A program made the position numbers and the translations under genes. From assembly GCA_024638645.1 (NCBI GenBank), contig JAHEJX010000013.1, positions 1 to 54,033 on the forward strand: DNA of 54,033 bases. Direction: 5' to 3'. Each line of letters begins with the position of its first letter. The first letter of the stretch is position 1. The notes under the pieces are model-generated. The model saw only the letters and a list, made by a program, of their open reading frames with translations, searched no databases and was not told where the DNA came from. This DNA is from Actinomycetes bacterium (lineage in GTDB: Bacteria > Actinomycetota > Acidimicrobiia > Spongiisociales > UBA5794). Positions 18,379-26,031 of the stretch are shown one piece after another.

Positions 18379-20495
18379 CGCGCCTCGAGCGGTTGGTGAA
18401 GCAACACCACGGACCAAGGCGACACCGAAATCAGGTCACCGGCCCCGTACGTCTTGCCCTCGCCGTTGCTGTCAGAGGCAACAAGCTCGACCGTCCATTC
18501 GTCGCGCTGTAGGCCCTCAGGGATCGTGAATTCGCACCCGCCGCTGCCAGAGTTGAAGAGAAGGAGGAAGCTGTCGTCGACGACGGGTTCGCCCTGCGGA
18601 TCGCGCGCCGGGATGAGCGAGCCGTTGAGGTAGACACCGAGCGACTTGGCATAGGACACACGCCAATCCTCTTCGGTCATCGGGCTGCCGTCTGGCCGAA
18701 ACCAGCCGATTTCCCGCACCCCTTCGCCGTGCAGCCGGCGATCCTCGAACCAGCGACGCCGACGGAATACCCGATGCCGCGATCGGATACCGACGAGGCG
18801 CCTTGTGAAATCGAGGAGGTCACGGTCGGCAGCGTCCCAGTCGAGCCACGAGATCTCGTTGTCTTGGGCATAGGCGTTGTTGTTTCCGCCCTGGCTTCGT
18901 CCCATCTCGTCGCCTGCGACCAGCATCGGTACTCCCTGGCTGAGGAAGAGAGTGGCGAGCATCGACCTGACCCTGGATCGCCGGATCGCCAGGATTTCCG
19001 GATCGTCCGTCTCGCCTTCGACGCCCGAGTTCCAAGAACGGTTGTTAGTCGTGCCATCCCGATTCTCTTCGCCGTTGGCTTCGTTGTGCTTGTGGTTGTA
19101 CGAGACAAGATCGGACATCGTGAAACCGTCGTGGGCGGTGATGAAGTTGATCGAAGCCGTCGGCCGGCGCTGCGATGAGCCATAGAGGTCGCTGCTACCC
19201 GTGAACCGAAAGGCGAAGTCGGCAAGCGACTCGTCCCAGCCACGCCAATAGTCGCGGACGCCGTCGCGGTAGCGGTCGTTCCACTCTGACCACAAGGGAG
19301 GGAAGTTGCCGACCTGGTAGCCGCCCTCGCCGACATCCCACGGCTCGGCGATGAGCTTCACCCGGCTCACGATCGGATCCTGATGAATCAGGTCAAAGAA
19401 CGAAGAAAGCCGATCCACGTCGTGCAGTTCGCGGGCAAGCGCCGCGGCCAGGTCGAATCGGAATCCGTCAACGCGCATCTCGCTGACCCAGTACCGCAGG
19501 CTGTCCATCAACAAACGCAGGGTCTCTGAGTGGCGCATGTTGAGGGAGTTGCCGGTGCCGGTGTAGTCCACATACTTGGAACGATCTCGAGCCAACCGGT
19601 AGTAAGCCGCATTGTCCAAGCCCTTGAAACTGAACGTCGGCCCAAGGTGATTGCCCTCGGCGGTGTGGTTGTACACGACGTCGAGTATGACTTCGATACC
19701 CGCGGCGTGAAACGCCTTCACCATTTCCTTGAATTCACGCACCTGGCCCCCGCTGTCACCAGCTGCCGAGTAGGCACCGTGCGGCGCCAAGTAGCCGATC
19801 GAGTTGTAACCCCAATAGTTGGTGAGACCCGAATCGTGGAGGTGTCTTTCCGAGATGAATTGGTGAATCGGCAGGAGCTCGATTGACGTTATCCCAAGAC
19901 TCTTGAGATGGCCGATGATCGGCGCCGAAGCCAACCCGGCATACGTGCCTCGCAACTCAGGGGGCACTTCTGGATGCTGCATGGTCATGCCCTTCACGTG
20001 GGCTTCATAGATGACCGTGTCGTGCAATGGGATATCTGGGTGCGAGTCGTCGCCCCAATCGAAGGTCCCGTCGACAACGATCGACCGCGGCATAGCGGCA
20101 GCACTGTCACGGCGGGACGGCATTGCCGGATTGGTGGGCCGGTGTCCGAATACGGCCTTGTGCCAGGTGGTATCTCCGGCGATGGCCTTCGCATAGGGGT
20201 CGAGCAGGAGTTTGTTTGGATTACAGCGCAGACCGTTGGCAGGATCCCATGGTCCAGCGACACGGAACCCGTAACGCTGCCCCACCCCCACTCCCGGCAC
20301 AAAACCGTGGTGAATCGCATTGGTCACCTCAGGCAAGCGGATCCGCGTCTCGCTGCCTCGCTCGTCGAAGAGGCAGACCTCCACAAACTCGGCTACTTCG
20401 CTGAAGACGGCGAAGTTGACACCGCCATCGATGATCGTCGCGCCCAACGGATAGTCGGCGCCGGGCCAGCAAGGGATGGCCGGGTCAGCCGACAC
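18375..20495 (-). CDS. glgX: Glycogen debranching enzyme GlgX
   Basis: GlgX hydrolyses alpha-1,6 branches of glycogen limit dextrins. The 706 residues show the GlgX/isoamylase N-terminal module (YPLGATIIDGGVNFAVFSE), the GH13 nucleophile region DGFRFDLAAALARE, the acid Glu in LIAEPWDVGEGGYQVG, and FITAHDGFTMSDLVSYN with NEANGEENRDG. The last two are hallmarks of GlgX. The GTG start lies 11 bases inside the end of glgP, so the two are coupled, and the stop overlaps glgA. Length is typical. Confidence 0.95.
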   Translation of the reverse strand: MSADPAIPCWPGADYPLGATIIDGGVNFAVFSEVAEFVEVCLFDERGSETRIRLPEVTNAIHHGFVPGVGVGQRYGFRVAGPWDPANGLRCNPNKLLLDPYAKAIAGDTTWHKAVFGHRPTNPAMPSRRDSAAAMPRSIVVDGTFDWGDDSHPDIPLHDTVIYEAHVKGMTMQHPEVPPELRGTYAGLASAPIIGHLKSLGITSIELLPIHQFISERHLHDSGLTNYWGYNSIGYLAPHGAYSAAGDSGGQVREFKEMVKAFHAAGIEVILDVVYNHTAEGNHLGPTFSFKGLDNAAYYRLARDRSKYVDYTGTGNSLNMRHSETLRLLMDSLRYWVSEMRVDGFRFDLAAALARELHDVDRLSSFFDLIHQDPIVSRVKLIAEPWDVGEGGYQVGNFPPLWSEWNDRYRDGVRDYWRGWDESLADFAFRFTGSSDLYGSSQRRPTASINFITAHDGFTMSDLVSYNHKHNEANGEENRDGTTNNRSWNSGVEGETDDPEILAIRRSRVRSMLATLFLSQGVPMLVAGDEMGRSQGGNNNAYAQDNEISWLDWDAADRDLLDFTRRLVGIRSRHRVFRRRRWFEDRRLHGEGVREIGWFRPDGSPMTEEDWRVSYAKSLGVYLNGSLIPARDPQGEPVVDDSFLLLFNSGSGGCEFTIPEGLQRDEWTVELVASDSNGEGKTYGAGDLISVSPWSVVLLHQPLEAR

Positions 20496-22434
20496 GAGTC
20501 AGCGCCGGTCCGTAGACTTTGTCCCGGTATTCGGCCAGCATGCGAGCCGCCGTGACCTGTGGGCCCAATGTTCGCCAAGCATGACGGATGCGCCCGGCGA
20601 ACGCCGCCCGGCCTTCGTGATACTCGCTGAGAATCGTGTCCAGCACATCGAGGGTCGAGGCCGCTTCGGCAGCATCGCGCCTAACCGCATCTTTCACGTC
20701 GCTCGTCGGTATCGCCCATCCATTGGAACCGTCGTACATCTCCGCCCACCAGCCGTCGAGGATCGAACAGTTCAGCCCACCGTTCAAAGCAGCCTTCTGG
20801 CCCGAAGTCCCGGATGCCTCGCGAGGGCGGACCGGTGTGTTGAGCCAGATGTCACTGCCTTCGTACATGTGGCGCGCAATGTCGATGCCGTAGTCGGGAA
20901 TGAAGGTGAATCGCCCGTTCGACTCCTCGGAGTCGGCGAAGGCAACAACTTGGGCAAGGAGCTTCTTGCCGGGCCCGTCGGCCGGATGAGCCTTGCCTGC
21001 AAAGACGAAGTGGATGGGGCGATCATCGTCGTGAAGCATCTTCTCGAGGCGTTTCATCTCGTGGAACAGCAACGTCGCCCGCTTGTAAGTCGCGAACCGG
21101 CGGGCAAACCCGACTACCAATGCCTCTGGGTTGATACGGGCACCAATCGTGTCCTGCGCCAGCTGGGCAAGGCGCAAGGAGCCGATATGGCGTAGCGCTC
21201 CGATCGCTGCGTCTGTGAGAGATTCCACACGATCCCAAGCCGCAGGTGAACCCTCAGCCCATTCAGGGCCGAGCACCTGATCGAACACGGTTTGGTTGTC
21301 CTCAGATACCCAGGTGCGGGCGTGGACTCCGTTCGTGATATGACCAATATCGTCGCCGACCCCAACGCCGGCGAACAGATTGCGACTCACTTCGCCGTGC
21401 AGCGCCGATACGCCGTTGGCCGCACTTGCGGTGCGCAACCCCATTGCTGCCATGTTGAACTTCTTGGCGTCGACGGGGTCGGCCCCGATCTTCCACAGAT
21501 CTTGAACATCGACCCCCCAAGCAGAGGCCCACACCGCAAGATATGGCTCTATGAGAGCACGTTCGAATCTGTCGATCCCAGCAGGAACGGGCGTGTGGGT
21601 GGTGAACACCAGACCCCGTCTCACGATCGATATGGCGTCCTCGAGCCTTCCTTCATGAATGACTTCGTTGACCAGCTCGAGAACTAGGAACCCGGCATGG
21701 CCCTCATTGAGGTGATAGACCCGGATAGGCCAACCGAGGGCACGCAGAGCTCGCACCCCGCCTACGCCGAGGAGCAGCTCTTGTTCCAAGCGATGACGCC
21801 GATCTCCGCTGTAGAGGCGATCCGTGATCTTGCGGTCCGCCTTGCTGTTTGCCGCCACGGCTGAGTCGAGCAGCAACAAAGGCGTGCCGCCGATGTCCAT
21901 GCGCCAGACACGCGCCGCTACGTCGCGACCAGGCATCGGCACCGTGACAATGTGGCCGGTATCCACCGCGCCGAGCTCTTCTGGAGTCATCGCGGGGTAA
22001 CGCTCGGCTTGCGCTCCGCCCTTGATGCTTTGTCGGAAGAATCCCTCGCGGTAGAAGAGACCCACCGCAGCCAGCGGGACATGCAGGTCGCTGGCCGCCT
22101 TGAGGTGATCGCCCGCCAGGATCCCGAGGCCTCCCGAGAACTGCGGGATGACGCTGCTGATGCCGAATTCCGGGGAGAAGTAGGCAATAGTCGGTTCCGA
22201 GTGATCTGACCCGTCAAGCTCCTCGGTCGCTGCCGAAACGAGCTCCATGATCTCGCCATTGGCGAGAGTCGCCTCGAGTGCAGTGGTGGAGGCGTCGCCG
22301 ACGATCGCAATCGGATGCCGGGCCAATTCTCCTCCGTCGAGCGAACCGAAGACACGTCGCAACTCTGGAGACCAGGTCCAACGATGAGAAAGGGCGAGCC
22401 GCGTCAGAGCTTCGCGTAGCGCTAGTGAATCCAC
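20485..22434 (-). CDS. glgP: Alpha-glucan (glycogen) phosphorylase
   Basis: This enzyme releases glucose 1-phosphate from glycogen chain ends. The PLP-site signature EASGTSGQKAALNGG (the Lys carries PLP) and DGWWAEMYDG lie near residues 545-580. The N-terminal domain holds YFSPEFGI and QFSGGLGILAGDHLKAASDL. At 649 residues it is shorter than the classical 800-residue GlgP, as in the archaeal/actinobacterial-type family. The start is GTG with GAGGAG 11 bases upstream. It is the first gene of glgP-glgX-glgA. Confidence 0.93.
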   Translation of the reverse strand: MDSLALREALTRLALSHRWTWSPELRRVFGSLDGGELARHPIAIVGDASTTALEATLANGEIMELVSAATEELDGSDHSEPTIAYFSPEFGISSVIPQFSGGLGILAGDHLKAASDLHVPLAAVGLFYREGFFRQSIKGGAQAERYPAMTPEELGAVDTGHIVTVPMPGRDVAARVWRMDIGGTPLLLLDSAVAANSKADRKITDRLYSGDRRHRLEQELLLGVGGVRALRALGWPIRVYHLNEGHAGFLVLELVNEVIHEGRLEDAISIVRRGLVFTTHTPVPAGIDRFERALIEPYLAVWASAWGVDVQDLWKIGADPVDAKKFNMAAMGLRTASAANGVSALHGEVSRNLFAGVGVGDDIGHITNGVHARTWVSEDNQTVFDQVLGPEWAEGSPAAWDRVESLTDAAIGALRHIGSLRLAQLAQDTIGARINPEALVVGFARRFATYKRATLLFHEMKRLEKMLHDDDRPIHFVFAGKAHPADGPGKKLLAQVVAFADSEESNGRFTFIPDYGIDIARHMYEGSDIWLNTPVRPREASGTSGQKAALNGGLNCSILDGWWAEMYDGSNGWAIPTSDVKDAVRRDAAEAASTLDVLDTILSEYHEGRAAFAGRIRHAWRTLGPQVTAARMLAEYRDKVYGPALTRVG

Positions 22435-22466
22435 GGGTGCGAGTGCTCCTCTTGGTGCCCGAATGC

Positions 22467-22517
22467 CTTATAACCCGCGTTCAAACCACGGTGGGTTTGG
22501 CGGGAAAGTCCATTATA
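22467..22517 (-). promoter_or_regulatory. Promoter and leader hairpin of the glgP-glgX-glgA operon
   Basis: A perfect -10 box TATAAT (22512-22517, minus strand) lies about 78 bases before the glgP GTG, with no clear -35 box. The leader contains an inverted repeat of the form CAAACC...GGTTTG and a second AT-rich box, TTATAA, at 22468-22473. The inverted repeat may be an operator or a leader hairpin. Confidence 0.5.
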
Positions 22518-22543
22518 CGCGCCATCGAGCAGCGCTCGGCTCG

Positions 22544-23617
22544 CTAGCGCTCGCCATCGACGGCTCGCTGCTGGGCGGCCCTGCTGTGATCAAGCACCAC
22601 GTTCATCAGCGCTTCGACGTAGCCGGGGTCCACACCAAGCGATGCGGCGTCATCCCGTGCCTCGTCAATGAGCTCTGCTTCGCGATCGGGAGAGCGCATT
22701 TCGAGACCTTTGGCGACTTTGATCATGGCGATCTCGACTGAAGAGTGGAGGCGGCGCGCCACCAGCTTGATCAGATCTCTGTCGATTCTGTCGATCTCAT
22801 CACGCAACGTTGGAATCCCGAGGCGCTCCATCAAGTGAGCGAACTCCTCGAGGCCCAATTGGCTGCCGTTGCCTGCTCGCGAAGCACCGGGGTCGGGATG
22901 GACCGCAATGATGAGACCGTCTGCGCCAACCGAGCGGCCGGCAAGGGCGAGCGGAGCGAGAATATCCTCGCCGCTCTGGGCGGGGGCCGGATCGATGATG
23001 ACAGGAAGGTGGCTCATTCGTTGCACTACGGGGACGGCCGATATGTCGATGGTGTCCGTCGTCCTGGGGTCGAAACCACGGCTCCCCCGTTCACAGAGCA
23101 CGACCTGATCGTTGCCCTCGTTGAGGATGTATTCGGCGGACATGAGCCACTCATCGACGGTTGCCGAGGGGCCCCTGTGGAGGACGATTGGCCTCTGTGT
23201 CGCACCGGCGGCGCGGAGCAAAACGAAGTTCTGCATTTGATCCGGCCCGATCTCGAGGATCGAAACATGGTCGGCGACGAGTTCCGCCTGCCGAGGCTCC
23301 TGCACCTCAGTCATTGTGGGCAGGCCCGCATCATGGCCTGCCTTTTCCAGCATCCAGAGTCCTTCCTGGCCGAGCCCGGAGAATTCGTAGGGAGAGCTCT
23401 CGTTGCGGAAGGTCCCTGCGCGCAGCACGGATGCGCCGGCGTGCGTCGCAGTCTCCGCGATCTGGGTGATCTGCTTTTCGCTCTCTACAGCGACCGGTCC
23501 TGCGATAACCGGGTAGGAACCGTCACCGAAACGGACGTTGTCCACGGCTACAACTGTGGTCTCGACGTCCGGCCTGCGATGGCTCTTGAGGATCGGATTT
23601 GCTGGCTTGTCGGTCAT
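22544..23617 (-). CDS. Chorismate mutase (AroQ) fused to an inactive-looking DAHP-synthase-like domain
   Basis: The 357 residues contain a type I DAHP-synthase-like barrel (about 30-265) and a C-terminal AroQ chorismate mutase (271-350). The mutase keeps its expected active-site residues: Arg272, the Arg288/289 pair, Lys300, Arg312, Glu313 and Gln349/350. The barrel does not. The metal Cys of GPC(S/A)VES is Val42, the His of DPSH is Pro212, the Glu of VEVHP is Ala238, and the last metal Asp is missing (Gly249/Asn250). Substrate residues Lys, Arg and Lys read Arg71, Asp126 and His147. The likely activity is chorismate to prephenate, with the barrel as a regulatory or docking domain (inferred). 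AGGAG lies 5 bases before the ATG. An attenuator precedes it. Confidence 0.88.
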   Translation of the reverse strand: MTDKPANPILKSHRRPDVETTVVAVDNVRFGDGSYPVIAGPVAVESEKQITQIAETATHAGASVLRAGTFRNESSPYEFSGLGQEGLWMLEKAGHDAGLPTMTEVQEPRQAELVADHVSILEIGPDQMQNFVLLRAAGATQRPIVLHRGPSATVDEWLMSAEYILNEGNDQVVLCERGSRGFDPRTTDTIDISAVPVVQRMSHLPVIIDPAPAQSGEDILAPLALAGRSVGADGLIIAVHPDPGASRAGNGSQLGLEEFAHLMERLGIPTLRDEIDRIDRDLIKLVARRLHSSVEIAMIKVAKGLEMRSPDREAELIDEARDDAASLGVDPGYVEALMNVVLDHSRAAQQRAVDGER

Positions 23618-23652
23618 GTTGTCTCCTGCGGCCCAACCAACGGGATCCGGGC

Positions 23653-23684
23653 AAAGAAGAACCCGAGACCCAGCCGGTCTCGGG
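23653..23684 (-). terminator. Attenuator terminator before the chorismate mutase fusion gene
   Basis: A perfect 9-base GC-rich stem (CCCGAGACC, 5-base loop, GGTCTCGGG) is followed on the minus strand by TTCTTCTTT. It lies between the leader peptide stop and the structural gene. Its 5' arm can instead pair with CGGTCCGGGC (plus-strand 23726-23735) inside the leader ORF with one bulged base, giving an antiterminator. Confidence 0.85.
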
Positions 23685-23708
23685 CGATGGTTGCGATTTG
23701 GCTGCTAT

Positions 23709-23777
23709 TTAGCGCGCATCCCTCTGCCCGGACCGAGGCCCGGTAAAGAAGTAAGCGTAGAAATAGCGGCTTGGCAT
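23709..23777 (-). CDS. Phe/Tyr-rich leader peptide of the aromatic amino acid attenuator
   Basis: This is a 22-codon ORF beginning MPSR, with residues 5-11 reading YFYAYFF (three Tyr and three Phe in seven codons), then TGPRSGQRDAR and a TAA stop. Such runs sense charged tRNA-Phe and tRNA-Tyr. A ribosome stalled there would leave leader segment 23726-23735 free to pair with the terminator 5' arm. Segments 23737-23743 and 23728-23734 can also pair with each other as the competing early hairpin. The peptide has no Shine-Dalgarno site; TACATT (23784-23789) ends 6 bases before its ATG, so the mRNA probably starts at or next to the ATG. Confidence 0.85.
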   Translation of the reverse strand: MPSRYFYAYFFTGPRSGQRDAR

Positions 23778-23783
23778 GGCAGC

Positions 23784-23789
23784 AATGTA
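23784..23789 (-). promoter_or_regulatory. -10 box of the leaderless attenuator transcript
   Basis: TACATT on the minus strand ends 6 bases before the leader peptide ATG. A TTGCGG-like sequence lies upstream at short spacing. It matches the TANNNT leaderless pattern of this window. Confidence 0.55.
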
Positions 23790-23897
23790 TAGGGCTGGCG
23801 CGAGTACCGCAAGGCCCGCAGGAATGCGGCTCGCGTTCTGCAGCCCGAACTTCCTATCCGAGCTCCGAACGACGAGCTACGAAATAGGACTCTGCGC

Positions 23898-24938
23898 CTA
23901 GGAGCTGAGTACCGTGACTGCCGCTTTCGCCAAGAGCGGCGCCAGTGGCTCAAACCTGCCGAATCGCTCATCTGACGTTTGCCCTGCTGCATAGCGGGCG
24001 TAGATCTGTTCGATGATGACGGCGATGCGATAGAGGGCGAGGCCCTCGTAGTAATCGACGCGCCCTACGTCGAAGCCCGTCGACTCTGCGTAGAGGTCCA
24101 CGACCCGCTCCTTGGGGAAGTCCGCTGCAGGGCTGACTGCAAGTTCGCCAAAGATGAGAAACGTCGGGTCTGAAGGATCAGCCCAGTACGCGAGCAGGGT
24201 GCCGAGGTCGACAAGCGGATCGCCACGAGTGGACATGTCCCAATCGAACACGGCCACCAACTCGCCGGCGTCGTTCAGCATCGTGTTGTCGAGTTTGTAG
24301 TCGTTGTGGAGGATCGTGGCGGCCTGCGGAGCAGGGAGCTGGTCTCTGAGAATGCGCTCCGCAGCTCTCATCTCCGGTACCTCGCGGGTTGCTGCCGCCT
24401 CCCAGCGTCCAGCCCAGCCTTCAACCTGGCGGGCAACGAAGCCATCCGGGCGCCCCAGATCGCCTAGCCCGACGGCATCCGGGTCGACCTGGTGAAGCCG
24501 AGCAAGACCGTCCACGAGGTTGGCCGCCGCCGAACGGCGCACAGCAGCGTCGAAGGACTTGGGCCACTGGCTTCGAATCACATGACCATGGCGCCGCTCC
24601 ATCACGAAGAACGGTTTCCCGAGTACCTGCGGATCGGCGCAGTAGTGGTAGGCCCGCGGCGCTTCGGGAAAGACCTCCCACAAACGAGAAAGCACCTTGT
24701 ACTCCCGTTCCATGTCGTGACCACCCTTGGCAACCTTGCCCAAGGGAGCACGGCGCAGGACGAACTCGCCATGGTCACCAGTGACGCGATAGGTGAGATT
24801 CGCTGCGCCCCCGGGGAACTGGTCGAAGACGAGCGGGCCATCACCGAAGAGACGCGGTAGCGCGCGATGCAGATAGTCCGCGGCCTTACCTTCGTCGAAA
24901 CGCTCCTCCGGCCGGATGGGGGCGGTGTCTGCGATCAT
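23898..24938 (-). CDS. Phosphotransferase family protein (aminoglycoside phosphotransferase/ACAD10-like)
   Basis: This is a small-molecule kinase of the APH fold, 346 residues. The N-terminal lobe has FPGGAANLTYRV and FVLRRAP. The catalytic loop HNDYKLDN (near residue 225) and the metal-binding DWDMSTRGDPLVDLG follow. The family resembles proteins near acyl-CoA dehydrogenases (ACAD10/11), which act on hydroxyacyl compounds, rather than true antibiotic kinases. The ATG at 24938 overlaps the upstream small gene's stop as ATGA, placing it at the end of ctaA-ctaB-small ORF-kinase. The substrate is unknown and the link with heme A is unexplained. Confidence 0.85.
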   Translation of the reverse strand: MIADTAPIRPEERFDEGKAADYLHRALPRLFGDGPLVFDQFPGGAANLTYRVTGDHGEFVLRRAPLGKVAKGGHDMEREYKVLSRLWEVFPEAPRAYHYCADPQVLGKPFFVMERRHGHVIRSQWPKSFDAAVRRSAAANLVDGLARLHQVDPDAVGLGDLGRPDGFVARQVEGWAGRWEAAATREVPEMRAAERILRDQLPAPQAATILHNDYKLDNTMLNDAGELVAVFDWDMSTRGDPLVDLGTLLAYWADPSDPTFLIFGELAVSPAADFPKERVVDLYAESTGFDVGRVDYYEGLALYRIAVIIEQIYARYAAGQTSDERFGRFEPLAPLLAKAAVTVLSS

Positions 24939-25129
24939 GCGACGCTGGACCACACCAGGCCGAGCAGCAGCACCGTCAGCACAGGTGGGAGCAAGACCTC
25001 AACTGTGTCACGCAGCCGACCCACGAGGCGCCGCTCCTCGTTACGTAGTTCCAGAGTGACGACCGCAACCAAGCCGGCGATGATCAACAGGGCCGCCGCC
25101 ATGAGCGAGATGTCTCGAGCCACGTCCAT
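24935..25129 (-). CDS. Small two-helix membrane protein, uncharacterised
   Basis: This 64-residue protein has two hydrophobic segments (about 8-27 and 45-62) joined by a charged loop rich in Arg and Glu (ELRNEERRLVGRLRD). Its ATG overlaps the ctaB stop by one base (TGATG), and its stop overlaps the downstream kinase start as ATGA, so it is tightly built into the operon. It is hidden in the tail of a longer frame. I do not recognise a family. The position next to heme A synthesis suggests a role in cytochrome oxidase assembly, but that is only context. Confidence 0.7.
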   Translation of the reverse strand: MDVARDISLMAAALLIIAGLVAVVTLELRNEERRLVGRLRDTVEVLLPPVLTVLLLGLVWSSVA

Positions 25130-26031
25130 CAGAGCAACCCGTCTAGGGCCATGGCGGCGAAAAGGACGGCCAAATAGAGATTCGAGGCCACGAAGTATCG
25201 GATTGCCTGATCTGGGTTGCTGCGAAGCCACAGTGATGCGGCGAGGGCGGCGACTCCCAAGACGGTGGCGACAACGCTGTACAGGAGTCCCACGGTCCCT
25301 GTGGCAATCAGCAGCAACGACGCCCCGACGAGAACGCTGCTGTAGGCGACGATGTGGTCGAGGGTCCGCTCGGTCCCAATGACGGTAGGCAACATCGGCA
25401 CGGCGGCTGCCGCGTAGTCCTCGCGGTACTTGATCGCGAGTGCCCAGAAATGCGGCGGCGTCCAGAAGAAGATGATGGCAAACAGCACCCAGGCGGCCAG
25501 GTCGACGGAGCCGGTCACGGCAGCCCAGCCGACGAGAGCCGGAACGGCTCCCGCCGCTCCGCCGACGACGATGTTCTGCGCCGAGCTGCGCTTGAGATAG
25601 AGCGTGTAGGCAAAGACGTAGAAGAGCAATCCGGCTGTGGTCAAGGCTGCAGCCAGCATGTTGACGGTGATCCAGAGCCACAAGAACCCCGCGGCGCCGA
25701 GAACCGATCCGAACCACAGCGCCCGACTCGGGGCAATGCGGCTGGTCGGCAGCGGCCTTGCCTTGGTCCGATTCATGATTCGATCAATGTCGGCGTCGAC
25801 GACTTGATTGATGGTGTTGGCGCCACCCGCGGAAAGCGTGCCGCCGATGAGGGTGGCCAGCACCAACCAGGTGCCCGGCCAGCCCTGGGCAGCCAAAATC
25901 ATGGCGGGTACCGTTGTGGTGAGTAGAAGCTCGATGATGCGGGGCTTCGTGAGCTCTACGTAAGCTCGAACGGTGGCAGCGGCGCCAACCGGCGTGGCTC
26001 GCGGATCGGTGATCGTTGCGTCCGGGCTCAC
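25129..26031 (-). CDS. ctaB: Protoheme IX farnesyltransferase (heme O synthase)
   Basis: This integral membrane prenyltransferase adds a farnesyl group to heme b, giving heme O. It has 300 residues. The first Asp-rich motif NQVVDADIDRIMNRTKARPLP lies near residue 80 and the second, YREDYAAAAVPMLP, near 205, with about nine membrane segments. GTG at 26031 overlaps the ctaA stop as GTGA. The longer frame to 26106 lies inside ctaA. With ctaA it supplies heme for an aa3-type oxidase, which implies aerobic respiration. Confidence 0.94.
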   Translation of the reverse strand: MSPDATITDPRATPVGAAATVRAYVELTKPRIIELLLTTTVPAMILAAQGWPGTWLVLATLIGGTLSAGGANTINQVVDADIDRIMNRTKARPLPTSRIAPSRALWFGSVLGAAGFLWLWITVNMLAAALTTAGLLFYVFAYTLYLKRSSAQNIVVGGAAGAVPALVGWAAVTGSVDLAAWVLFAIIFFWTPPHFWALAIKYREDYAAAAVPMLPTVIGTERTLDHIVAYSSVLVGASLLLIATGTVGLLYSVVATVLGVAALAASLWLRSNPDQAIRYFVASNLYLAVLFAAMALDGLL

